Shown: positions 1 through 12,600 of the stretch, piece by piece | How positions within the stretch are numbered: the stretch's first letter is position 1 | Layout: every line of letters begins with the position of its first letter | From: Gymnogyps californianus | Taxonomy: Eukaryota; Chordata; Aves; Accipitriformes; Cathartidae | Assembly (NCBI RefSeq): GCF_018139145.2 | Contig: NC_059478.1 | Span: forward strand, 29,883,001-29,947,000 | Length of the DNA: 64,000 nt | Reading direction: 5' to 3' | Notes under the pieces: generated by a model | Database searches by the model: none | Told to the model about the DNA's origin: nothing | Seen by the model: the letters and a program-made list of their open reading frames with translations, nothing else | Made by a program: the position numbers and the translations under genes

Positions 1-573
1 CATCACTTGTTTAATGCACAAAGTATCACTGTACAGTAGGTCTTTGCTTTGAAGTCCCATTTGATATTCCATCATCTGGCTCAGAAGCATCCCTGTCCTT
101 TGGGAACCTGAATCCTCCACTGAAAAGATCATTGTAAATGGATGCAATATTGGAACAAACATATGAAGTGACACTCCCCCCCTCCCCCCCATATACTTTC
201 ATAAGAGGGTAAGTAGTAGGCCACTGTGAGGTGGGTTGGATTTTTTTGGCACAGCAGACTGAGGAATTAGGGACAATAATAAGCAAACTGTTTGCTCTCT
301 GAATAACAATTTCTTGATTTCTTCCACCAAAAAGACACAGGACTCTTCCAACCAAAACAAACATTCACATATCTTGGAGCAAAAGTATGTCTCCTTCCTG
401 GAGAGATTAGTGAGTGAGGACAATTTGTTTTCGTTCATACCTTCTGCGTTCAGTTTAGTTTATTTTTGCCTGTTTAGAGAAAATAAATTTGCAAGTGTTT
501 TGTTGCTGGTCTAATACTTGGTTAAAGCATTTGTTGCATTTAATTGGAATTCCCCTGTATATTTCTTTTACAG
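1..573 (+). other. PODN: PODN intron sequence at left edge
   Basis: This is non-coding. It ends in the acceptor of the 574 exon. I see no exon of the upstream PODN repeats here, only short chance open frames, so the next upstream exon lies outside the window. Confidence 0.75.
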
Positions 574-683
574 CTAACAGTGGCTCCGAAATTCCTACCA
601 AATACCTTGATCAGTGCAGATTTTGCAGCCAATTATCTCACTAAGATATATGGGCTAACATTTGGACAGAAACCAAACTTGAG
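574..683 (+). CDS. PODN: PODN coding exon (first in window)
   Basis: A pyrimidine-rich acceptor (tttcttttacag) precedes 574 and a GAG|GTAAGG donor follows 683. The exon opens in phase 0 with LTVAPKFLP and ends two bases into a codon (AG, completed by A at 2951 to give Arg). It encodes a leucine-rich repeat ending [11 protein letters not shown] second AG at 579-580 could shift the start by six bases without changing the frame, but 573 has the better tract. No preceding PODN exon is recognisable in 1-573. Confidence 0.93.
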
Positions 684-3600
684 GTAAGGGATCGGGAAGT
701 AAAACAATAGTGTTTTGCCACTGCTTGGATGCAGTTGGTGGGTGATAAGAAACTATCTGGCTGAACCATGTTATCGCTTACTTATGTTTTTTGGAAAGAA
801 GCTGACTGGCTGTTATTCTCAGTACGAAAGATCAAATAATCTCTCAGACAAACACATTCCAAGGGCTTTTACTAGCTGCCAGACACTTTTGCATAGATAA
901 AAATTGAATTGTCTCCATTTTATTTGTGTATCAGTTATGAGTTGAAAGGAACAGTTTTGGTTTCTCAAAATGGAGATTAACTGTTTAGAAATCCCTAGTT
1001 TTATTATAGTCCATTCATTTAAAAAAATAGAATCAGGTTGAGTGTATAGTACTCAGTGCAGCTGAATATAACTCAACTATATTAAAGCTAAGCACTTCAG
1101 CACCTTCAGAAGTGGTTCACACCCTCAGATCTGGTTTCAGAGGTCTCTCTGCTGGTTTCAGGTTGTGATTTTCTCAGCTGGATCCAGTGCAGCACATTGG
1201 CGCATCTCAAATTCAGATGCACATAGACCACCTCCTGTGAGATACGGTCTTTTCCAAAGGCGTTTTGAGTAATCTGTACAGACACTGCAGCATGTAAATC
1301 CTGCAAAGACATCTCAGACTCTGTTGGTAGCAATTTACACATCCAAGTTTGGAAGCAGTTAATAATAGCTGACCCAGTTGAGCTCCTAGAGCCCAGTCTT
1401 GTGATGAACTGAAGAACTCTTCATTCCCACTGAATTCGTTGAGAACTGAAGCTACTCTGTGCTTACTAGGCCTCTAGCCTCGTAGACTCTTGGTAACTGA
1501 AAAGGCTGAGTCACTCACTGATTTCTGGCAATATCTCGTCATGAAAGAAGCTAGATTTATACATGTGTTCTTCCTTAATCTGAGTTGCAGAAGCTGCTGT
1601 GTTTTGATTTCATATTAAAATTCTTGCACTCTTCTGAAGTGATTTTCACACGCTCCTATACCAACACTAATTTTACTCAGAATAGTAACTTATTGATTTC
1701 CAAGATTGCTGATATAAAATCCTAACACAGTTGTTTCAGTTGATTTATTTGCCCCCAGCAGAGTTCATGGTCTCAGACTTGATTATTTGGAAAGCAAGGT
1801 TTTCAGAAAGGCAAATATTGGTGAGTTAACTGACCATGCAGGGTGAACATATTTTCAGTGTGGCTCTGAACTCCCTGGAGTGTGTGATCACACGATTGTG
1901 TTTCCATACTGAGCCTTTCCTTCCTTCCAGAAAGATGCTGCCAAGTTCTCTGCAACTGGTAGAGAATCCAAGAACAAGTTAAAAAATCACACTTTGACAC
2001 TGTGCTCTTTTGCAGTTTTAACCTGTCTCTGCAATTTTAGCTGCCTGCTGCATCTTGGGGTAAACACAGGAAAGGAAGAGATAATCAAAGTCAGCAAAAT
2101 CCTATAATTTCTTTTGTTAAAAAGAAGTCAAATGAATTCATTTAGCAGTTAAGCCAATGAAAAGCAGGAATAACTTCATAGGGGTCCATTGTTTTATACA
2201 GAATTAAAAACTATGTGAGAAAGAATGAATCAATTTTTAAAAATCTGATTGGAGAAACTCTTCTGTGAATATTAACGGTTAAAAGTAAGAAGGGCAAAGG
2301 GGAAATAAGAAACCCTCTTTCTCTCCATTCCAAAGGTTCATTAAAAACCCAAAATTCTTCCAGATTGAGTAAATCTGCTGTCTTTCTGTCAGTACTCTAT
2401 GCCTTTCTGAGTTCTAGGAGGAGGAGAGAAACTGTTTCCTGGGGTATTTCCAGCCTTCATGGGAGCAGAAAGAATGGAGGGCTGAGAGACGACCCTTTCT
2501 TAAGAGATCTACAGGTTGACTTTGCAAGCCCAAGAAGCCCAGATTTGATTCCAAATAGAAGTTAAAATTGGGGGCATATCTATTAATTAGATGATATGAG
2601 TTCTAACCCTCTCAAGTGAGGCCACCACACTGACATTCTGTGTTTCAAAGCACTGCACAATCCCAGACTTGCACTCAGTTTCTTGTTAAGAAGATAAGGC
2701 TACTTGTGAAATTTGTATTCACATGCAGGTTTGGATTTTGAATAGACCTGAATTTCAGAGAGTATTTGGACCAACCATTTGGTTTTGCATCTATATCCCT
2801 TGCTAAATTAAAGGGCACATTTTAAAAACAAATCTAATTATCTCAAGGAAAGAAGACTGAAATAGAGTTTTTAAACAGCTTTCTCTTGGTAAACAAAAAA
2901 CCCCAGATCTCACTGTCTGTTTAACTTTATCTTTTTTCTCCTTCCAACAGATCTGTGTATCTTCATAACAACAAACTTTCAGATGCTGGGTTACCTGATA
3001 ATATGTTCAATGGCTCTGATAATGTGGAGATACTCATCATGTCCAGCAATTTCTTGAAGTATGTTCCAAAGAATCTCCCTCCAGCACTATATAAATTACA
3101 CTTAAAGGTAACAACAACAAGGTTTTGTATTCCTTTATGATTGTGACAAAAAGTACTGTGTTTGTGTGGGATTCAAACCACACAGCCAAACCATTTCAGT
3201 GCACTTGGAAACATTCCCAGGCCCATTGTAAGTCTCGTCTGCTATATCCTCAACAGTAGCTGTCTCCCATGTCCTTACTTTTTTGTTCATAAGTAACAGT
3301 GTGTTTTTGCAAAACACCAGAATGCTCACAGGGGACAAAAATGCTTTTCTGTGTTTTCAGGGGAATGTATTGCAAATGCCTGTGTGGTAGCATTGTTGGT
3401 CTCTTCCCTGCATATAATGATACTAATACATATTAGTACAAGAAGGTAGATCATTCTCCATGGCCATCCAGTGATTGGCCTCCCGGTTAAGTTTGCCACT
3501 GACGATGCTGTTTTTCCTGACAGCTGCTTACCCACTATGTACTGGCTTTGCTCACTAATTCGTTTCACATAGACTACTGTTTCCTAGCATCAGTGATTTT

Positions 3601-6600
3601 TGTTTGCTACTGAACTGGCAATTCAGACAACACAGAGAAGGTTTGGATCAGTGATTCTGTACTGCTACAGCTTCTCCAGCAATAGTGCAATAGCAGAAGT
3701 TGTGGTATTTACTAGTCTCCAGCATTTTTAATTCCATGTCATCTGATTTCGATAAAAAAAAATCATCATGTCTGTGCTAGAGATCTCAGCCTTGTTAACA
3801 ATGGGAGAGCTGCAGCAGTGGGGAGTCCTGGTTCCGCTTGCTCCTAGTGTTGACAGCTCCTTGGACGTACGTAGACTGGAGTCTGTTAGCCCCTGGGCTT
3901 AGGCAGTTCCGTGTTGCCTCCCAGCTTTCTTTTCCCTTGAAGGTTTCACTGCTAATTCCCATTAAAGTCTTGTAGAAAACAGGCTTCTCCAGCTTGAAGA
4001 AAAGTAAAGGCAAACAGTCTGATCCTTTAAATTGCTGGAATTTCTTTGCAAAGTGTGAAGTTGTAAGTCCCCTGCATTTTATTGCCATTTATAGGTAATC
4101 AGTATCTCCCAAAGGGGTCTCAGACTTTGAGGACTACGCTTTGAACTTGTATCCTTCCCTGCTGTCACCAGTTGTGTTAAGGACAGAGGAGCTGAGGAGA
4201 GAAACGAGCATTTTGTTTTCAAGTGCACTGCCTGTCAGTAGTAACATTTACCTTGATATTTTGACTGGGAAAAAAACAGGACAATGAGAAATGAGAGACA
4301 GCCAATAGTGGACCAAAAGTGTCCAAAACGTGTACTTTAGATGTGAAAGATCTTTTTTTTTCTTTCACTATTCATTGAGACACTCAGCCAAATCTGTCTG
4401 TGGTGATATCCACTTTATATTAGTTGGCACATGAATCTAATCCAGTCTGTCCATCACATTATTGTGTATACGTGGATTGTGGGAAGTTTAACAAATTCAG
4501 TGTCAGTGTTTTATATATCCTTTTATAATTCCTACAGTTTCTGTATGGAATTTCTAAGTGGAATTTAGTTTCATATTTTGTTTGTGTCTGCCTGCTGGCT
4601 ACTCCAAAGCCACACTAAGGCAATAGGACTAATTGTTTTGGAATCTACATTGCAAGAACTGTACCTTTTGGAATGCCGTTAATGCTGGAAGGATGGCTGG
4701 TTCCCAGCTTCCAACCTAATTCTTCTTTATGGTGAAATCTGTCTTACAAAATTCAGAAATTTTGAGCAAACTCCAGAAGTAGTTGCCTAGATTACATTAT
4801 ACATTTGCACATAGGTGGAAGGACTACAAATACAAAGTAAAACTGTCCAGGGGCGGGGGGCAAATTCTAACTCCTTAGCCCAAAGATTCCATGGGGAATC
4901 AATAAAAATAGGTTGTAGTATTTCAGTCTAGTATTTGTATTTATTTCTTAAGCAGAATTATAATGCCCCTTGAAATATGTCTAGCCCTTTTGAAGTTTAA
5001 TTGCCTGGTGTTAGTTGAGCAGAACCTGAATGTCCTATGTTGTTTCATGCCAAATAATGTGCTTTGTGCTTCTGGTGACTCTAGAACAACAAGCTAGAGA
5101 AGATTCCCAAAGGAGCCTTCAGTGAACTTACAGGTCTACGGGAGCTGTATTTACAGAATAACTACTTGACTAATGAAGGAATGGACAACGAAACTTTCTG
5201 GTGAGACTGAGATCTGTAGTTTGTACCTCTGTGTCTGTCTACCTCCTCTGGTACAGTAGTACATCTACTGAACAAAGTACATCTTAAAAAGTACATTTAT
5301 TAAAAGCTGCATGATGTTATGCATTTCTCTGCTAAGTCTATATGAAAGGTTTTAGATGCAGATGCTGCCATTCAAAACCAAAGGTCTGGGTGAGTGGTTC
5401 GAATTCACAGTGCAGAATACTTTTATACAAAAGACACAACACTGAACATCAGACTGCATCACTCCCTGATTGCCACAGACCCAATCACACCAGGTACTAA
5501 GTGCCTTCTCGATAAAGGCCACCTAGAACAATGTTGAAAGCTGGTCTCTGATCTTCCAAACCACTCAAAAGTGAGGTTACTTGGGACTTTCCAGTTTCAA
5601 GGGCAGTTGACTGGAAGTTAAGGCCAGACCTTCATCTTCACTAAAGCCACTTCTGTGTTTCTGTGAAGGTGACTTGAAAGCAGCCACAGATACACAGTTG
5701 TGAATTCATCTGGCGCGGCTGTACCCCAGTGCAGATGATTGCTGGAGTAGGCAGGGATGCAGTGGTGCTGCTCAATAGCCAGATGGCTGCAAAAGCTTTG
5801 CTACAAACCGGTGCAACAGAAATAGCCTTTGGCTGTCCTAAATTTAGCCTGGGACTTAGCACTTCAAAAAGTTAACATTTGTGTCTCTGCTTGCACTGAG
5901 TGCTGCCCTTGTTCTGCCTGAAAATTCAGATCACATAATCTGTCCTGCCCATAACTTAATTCTGTAAACTTTTCTGATCTCCAGACAGGAAAACGTATCA
6001 AACTGTGCTTTCCTTTTCCACTTCCCACTCCCAGCAACGTTCCTTAGTAATTTACCATAGCTGTGTTGTGTCCGCCTCCAGGTTATGTTGGCCATATCAT
6101 TTCTGTTAAGATTTTGATGAATAGAGTACAGTGGCTATAGCTAAGGCATCAGTCACAGTCAGCAGAGGGAGTGGATATTGCTCCTTGTTCTCATGATACT
6201 GTCTGTACAGCGCAGCAGAGTGCTGTTGAGATGTACCCAAGCTGAGGAAACGTTACAACTTGCAGCAATGAAGTGCTTTACCCAAAGAGTATATGTGCTC
6301 ATTCAGAGCATGCTTGGATAGCTGTGAATAGCAGTGTAGTAACCAGTAAGTAATGCCTGCAATGCATTAGTTAGCGCATTTCCTGAAAACTTTCTAGTCA
6401 CCTGCAGTGGGTTATGTAGTGCCATGCAGATTAAAAGTCTCATTTGAACTGAGAAACTGACTGAGATACAAGGGAATACAGGGCTCCTCAGCCGTGGCAT
6501 ATAATACCATTGATCCACATCCAGTTGGTATAAGTGGCTGGTCTGAGGATTTATTTTAGCTTCAACTGAGTCCATGGAATCCAGATTCAGTAGCTTACAC

Positions 6601-9600
6601 AAAGCAGCTCTAGCCCTGACTCACTTCCATAATGCTGGAGGGTCAGGAGAAGTTCACTACCTTAGCCTAGGACACTGAATTAGCATTTCTGCTTTTCATA
6701 AGAGTAATATTTCATCATCTAAAAAGCAGACCTGCTTTTCAGTTTCAATATACACTTTCAGAGAGACAGAAATTACTCATGCTACGTTTCTGTGAAACTG
6801 AGAGCTAAATTCTGTGTTCTAATGGTGCTCCCATGGCATCTTTCTTGTGGTATTTGTTCACTGAAATTGCTCACGTGTTACTATCTGTGGTGTCAAATGA
6901 GAGAACAGTAGACTGCAAAACTGATCTCAGGTCTCAGCCCCGGGGCAGTTTGGATGTCTGTGGACTCTAGCAGGTTCTCTCGCTAGTGTGGCTGGGGAGC
7001 AATGGCAGTGCCTAGTCCTAATCCCTAATGGCAGTATGGGAGCTCCCTGTTTTGCTGTCCACATCAGTCATATCATGAGACAAAAAAGGGCGGTAGAGGG
7101 AGCTGTGCCGGGTAAAAAGACTCTAAAGCAAAGACTGTAAAATCCTAGGGGAAGTTGGTTATCGTTTCACCTTGCAGAATCTAAATGGAGAGTGTTTTCT
7201 TTCCTGCTTTCCCAAGGAAATTGTCTAGTCTTGAATATCTGGATTTGTCCAGCAACAACCTCTCACAAATCCCAAGTGGTTTACCTCGAAACATCGTCCT
7301 GCTCCACCTGGAGAAGAATGCAATTAAGGTGATTGGCAGAGATGTCTTGACCCAAATTAAGAACCTGGAGTACCTTCTGCTCCACAATAACAAATTAAAA
7401 GCCCGAGGTATTCACCCGTTAGCCTTCCAGGGCTTAAAGAAGCTGCACACTGTCCATCTGTACAACAACGTGCTGGAAAGGATTCCCAGTGGGCTGCCCC
7501 GGCGAGTGAAAACACTTATGATCCTTCATAACCAGATCTCTGAGATTAACAGGAATGACTTTGCTACCACTTACTTTCTTGAAGAGCTGAACCTGAGCTA
7601 CAATAAGCTCAAAAGTCCCCAGATCCATCGGGAGGCGTTCCGTAAACTGAGGCAACTAAAGTCCTTGGATCTTTCCGGAAACAATCTCCACACTGTGCCC
7701 TTTGGCTTTCCAAAGAACTTGCAGATTCTCAAGCTGAAGGAGAACGAGATAAGCATCATCCCAAAAGGGACTTTGTCCGGGATGACAAAGCTGCGGGAAC
7801 TCTATTTGAGCAACAATAAACTGAAAGTAAATTCAATTTATTCAGGAGCGTGGAGAGAACTCAGCAGTCTCCAGGTAGAAACATCACCTTCTCTAATTGT
7901 TTTAGTAATGCTGATGTCCTCGTCTGTCTGCCTAAGCCGATTTGTATAGCACCAATACTAGATGCGCTTGGTCTTCATGTTTTGGGCTTGCATTCTAACT
8001 GCTACACCCTCTGTTGCTAGAGTAGAAATGATGTGCTGTTGTGCCAGAGGTGGGTACCTCCCACTGCTGACCAGGGTGGTGGATCACCATGTGCTGCTAA
8101 TTCTGGGAAATGTAAAGACGTCTCTGTTTCTGAACCCTAACGGTGTCCTGTATTTTCAGATAAACATTAGTGAATGTTGTCATTAAAGCTGAAATTATGC
8201 CTTTCAAATAGCTTGTCTCCCAAAAGATTTAACATGAGCTCTGAAGAGAGACAGCAGGAGGGAATGCATAAACAAAAACACTCTTAATTCTCAAAGCCCC
8301 CACATCAGCTTATAGTCAGACAGGCCAAGCTGTAGGATTTAGCAGCTCAGCTGGCTAAGGCACCTGGATAGCAGCTAGGAGGTCTGGATTCAATCAGCAG
8401 TCTTCTCATTTGCTTAATTGTTGGAGAAAGTTAAACACAAACCATAAGGCAGGCAGGAACAATCACATTTGTGCTGTGCAAAATGACCTTTCAAAATTGT
8501 TACGCTGGCTGAAGGATTTGTCTGCATTTCCTTTTAGGCAACAGCCTGTTTCCTGCAGTAGAAGGTATTACCTATGTCATATGGCAACCATCTAGGATGC
8601 ATATGGTTAGGTCACTGTACAGGCAAAGTTTGTACATCTCAGTGCAGATCAGGGATAAGGGACATGAAGCATATGTCCGACTGGCCCCCAGTGTGTTTTC
8701 AGACAATCCAAATGTTTATTTATGTGAACATTTCTCTTTCTGTTGTTTCTGGGAATAAACAATAGCTTGTTTTTCAGTTAATGTGAATCAGCAATGCAGC
8801 AACAGTATCTGTACAGCCGTTGGTTTGCATCAGCTGCAGATTTGGTCCATGGCTTTAATAACACATTTTGCATTTGTTTGGTGCCTCACTGATGTGTATG
8901 TGTGTGTGTGTATGTGCGTGCAAATGTATCGAAGATGAAAAGTAGTCTGGAAGGAAGACGCTGTTGAGAATTACAGATGCTGGAATTGTTTCACCGCAGT
9001 AGCTTAATAAAATGTAGGCACTGTCACCTGCGTTGTTTTTTTCCCAAACAAAAATGGGTCATGAGACCTGTTAGGCAGCTTTAGTTGTTGGTTGGAATGA
9101 CAAGCTTTCCTTCTCAAAAGGCCTGATTCATAGCTACTTCACATTACTTATATTCTACTGTCACTCCCCTGTAGTCAGTGTCAAGCCAGAGTAACGTGTT
9201 GCTGAATCAAACATTGGCCCTTCAGTTGTACCTACCCCACAGCAAACCCTGTTCATATTAAACAAGGTTAAGATAATAGCACATCCTTAAAATTCTGTTA
9301 GACTAACGGTGCATTTTTGGCTGTTACTTTTTTCTGGAACAGCATTACTACTTGTTAGTTATTTCCATGATAGTATATATGAATCTTTTTTATCATTAAG
9401 GGCTTAACTGTGCAATTAGTTTATGAATTGGTGCACTGGAGTGGATTTGACAAATAACCATCGCATAAGATCCTGATCGTGCGTGTACTTAGCATACACT
9501 TCAGTCCACACTGTTTCCATGGAAATCACTGAAGACTATCTGCAATTGCAGAGCTAGACATTTACATAATTGTTTGCCAGACTGGGATTATGTGGAGAAT

Positions 9601-12600
9601 AAAAACACTGAAATCATGACAAGCGTTTGCAGAAGTGTAGCTTTGAATAATGTGTAACTAGTGTGTCAGCTTGGTGCTATGAAAATGCTACAATACAGGC
9701 TAACAAAACACTTCTGTTGATCCATTTTCTTGCATAAAATTCATCTGAGAAATTATCATGGCCTTTAGTCCTGATGTCTTCATACATTCTCCATGTTAGA
9801 GTATTTCCAGATGTTTTTATCTCTCACTCTAACTAGTCACTAACCTTAGCTAGTGAACTGTTTGCAGTAGCAGCTTCCAAGGAATTCTCATGTGTATCTG
9901 AAACCCAGTCTGCTTTTAATTCACTTAAAGCAGGCATGGGCTAAAGCCTGGGGACAGAGATGATGAAATGTTGGAACTGCTAAACAAAACAGCATCATGT
10001 CTCATGTGAAATCATGATGCTAAATAGTAATGTGCGAGAGCAGAATTGTCATGGCCACACTTACCTTGATGCAAATTAGAGGTATATTAAGTTAGTTTAT
10101 GCTATAATAAATATCATTTCAGTTTTTCCACCATAAACTCAAACTGAACCTTTCTGCATGGCTGACAATTTGCAATTTCCACTGTACACACGGTGTTTGT
10201 CATTTTCCTCACCTCACCAGAAGGGAGAGGTTCTGAAGCAGGCTCACCAAAGTACCATCTGAAAAATAAAGCCCGTTTCCAGATGATTTTCAAACACAAC
10301 AAATCCTGGATAAGCTTTGCGTAAACATCTCAATTCTGCACTGTTACCCTACTTTTTTTATAAGTGCGCATATATATATATATATATGTATTTTTATAGA
10401 CTTACGTGTATGTGTGTACATATATAAAAAACAATGGATAAACTTCCAAAGGAGGGGGGGGGGGGGTGTATAGAGCCAGCCTTTGGAAGCTCATTTGTTG
10501 TCAAACTTAAATCTCTTTATAGAGTGCTGTTAATATTTAAATTCAATTATTTATTTGACCCCTTGTTGTCTCTTCCTTGCAGTCACTAGACATGGCTGGC
10601 AACCAGCTGACTTCTATCCCATCAGGCCTGCCAGAATCTCTAGAATATCTGTATCTTCAGAACAACAAGATCACAACGGTTTCAGAGAATGCTTTTGAAT
10701 CCACACCCAAAATAAAGGGGATTTACCTCAGGTAAGGTCAAGTTTCCACTTCAACACACAAGATTTTTTCTTCTTCATCCACTATATAATTGCTTACTTT
10801 TTAGAAAGTATTTAAAATCCTAACTTTCTAAATAAGCAACTTTGTTTTATAGTAATGTATGATGAAACTATGTTCATCTGCTCAGAAAAGACATGGATAC
10901 ACATAATAAGCTCTTTCTGTTCAGAGAGTTTGTCCTTTCTGTGATTATTAGAATGGATTAGGCATGTTAGAAATTCTGGGAAATTAATGTTTAACATTAT
11001 GTCATATTCCGATATTCAGCTGTGAGCGAAAAGTTTACAGTCCATTTGAAGGACTACAGCTTCGCCTGTGTCTGCTAGCCCTGGATTTTCACAAAATCCC
11101 CTTCTAGGGAGGCGTATATGACTACTCTTGAAGTTGTGCACATTCCCTTGATAGTTTTGTCAGAAACAGATGACAAGTAACTAAGTTTAAAAGCTTTTCT
11201 GTTTTTTTTCCTACTCTGTCAGTTGGATGAGGACTTTGTCTTTATAGGTGACAGATACTGGCCTTTTTTACATATAATGTCAACTCACAGTAATGTAACT
11301 GATTTAAGCAGAGATTTATACCACAAGAAGTGAAGCAAGAATCTGGCCCAGTAATATATTCAATTTTAATCTGATGGAACATTGTTGAAAATAGTGCTTA
11401 GAAGTAATTTATGAACCCCTACAGAATATTTGATTAAGCTGATCCAATGGATGTGTTCAAAAAGCCTAGGCTGCCTGCTGCACAAGACTAAATATGGCCT
11501 TATTTTGTCTGTATGCAACTAAACTGTTCTGTAGTTCTGAATAGTTCTGAAGCATACCTTTTTGGATGAATGATTCCATACCAAGCAAATAAAATTACAA
11601 AGTCTGGTGTAAATTAGAGCAGTCTGTCTATTCAGCTGCTCACATTTATGAGATTTTAGTGAATGCTTGGATGCAAACCAGAAACCACATACCACATTCT
11701 GTATTTCTATATAAAGAGAATAAAGGAATTTGCAAAACTGTTTTGCTAACATATTTAGGAGGCAACTCCACCCAAGCTAAGTTGTATTTCTTAATGGGAG
11801 GCTATTAATCACTGCAATGCTGTGAAACAATAATATACATCTGGAATATTAGACAGAATATGATTTTAAGCATGTTCGAGAGTAACAGACCAAGCAGTAT
11901 ATGTGAGAGGTTCTTGAACTGCAGATTAGTTTATATTCTTGGAAACCCAAATAACAGATGAAAAATTATTGCGCGTTGCTTTGTTTCTAAAGGGATACTT
12001 TGTACCAGGATTTTGAGTTTTGTGGGAGAAGAATTAAACTATCAAGGGATGAGACAGAATCTCATGAAAAAATCAAGTTTGAAATGTGGGCTATGGAGCA
12101 GATGCCTGTCTTCTCTGGGAAGGAGAAAGCAGATTACCTAGAGAAAGAATTTGTCGGGGAGGAATTCCAATATTATGATTTTCTTCCTTGCAGAATACAG
12201 TTACAGAAGGGGGAAGAGGGGCTGGGGCGGAGAACAGTAGGAGTTTTTTGAAAGCTCGGTCAGTGAACTTGAAATCAGTGGGAGATACTTAATGTTTCCC
12301 AATATTTTCCTGCAAGGTCCTTTGTGATGATACAGAGTGCTGTCAGCAAACTTTGTTCAGTCACTGCATTTGCCTGCTTGCTACTCAGTACCTGCTTTCC
12401 CTTCCTTTTTCCATCCAGAGGAGTCAGTACTCCTAGAGTGCTGTTGTGGGTCAGCGTAAAGTTAGAGTAACGCGGGTCAGTGTAAGTTAGAGTAACTCTG
12501 CAGAATGGTTTCCTCCTAGTCTCCTCATTTCTGTGTTGGATATAAAAATGGGTTTATTTTAACAGGAAGGCCTTTTTGTTTGTTTAAAGGTTTAATAAGA

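Larger units (their letters stand above)
7875..10582 (+). other. PODN: PODN intron with SINE remnant and simple repeats
   Basis: This intron holds a tRNA-like SINE remnant near 8335-8405, a TG-rich microsatellite near 8893-8920, a TA run at 10370-10387 and a run of 13 G at 10454-10466, about 115 bases before the next exon. Confidence 0.85.

Noticed and set aside
1..573. Upstream PODN exon
   Set aside because: No frame encodes the expected preceding repeat (ending ANNK/HNK-type) next to a donor.
7141..7180. Acceptor-like cttgcag at 7177
   Set aside because: Joining here to the previous donor gives TG+A, a stop codon; 7216/7217 restores the conserved WKLSSLEYL.
7185..7949. 254-codon open frame starting at ATG 7185
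   Set aside because: Only 7217-7874 is exon. The first codons lie in the intron polypyrimidine tract and the last ones are past the GTAGAA donor, with no podocan similarity.
8335..8405. tRNA gene
   Set aside because: A- and B-box-like words are present but the stems do not pair, so it is kept only as a SINE remnant.
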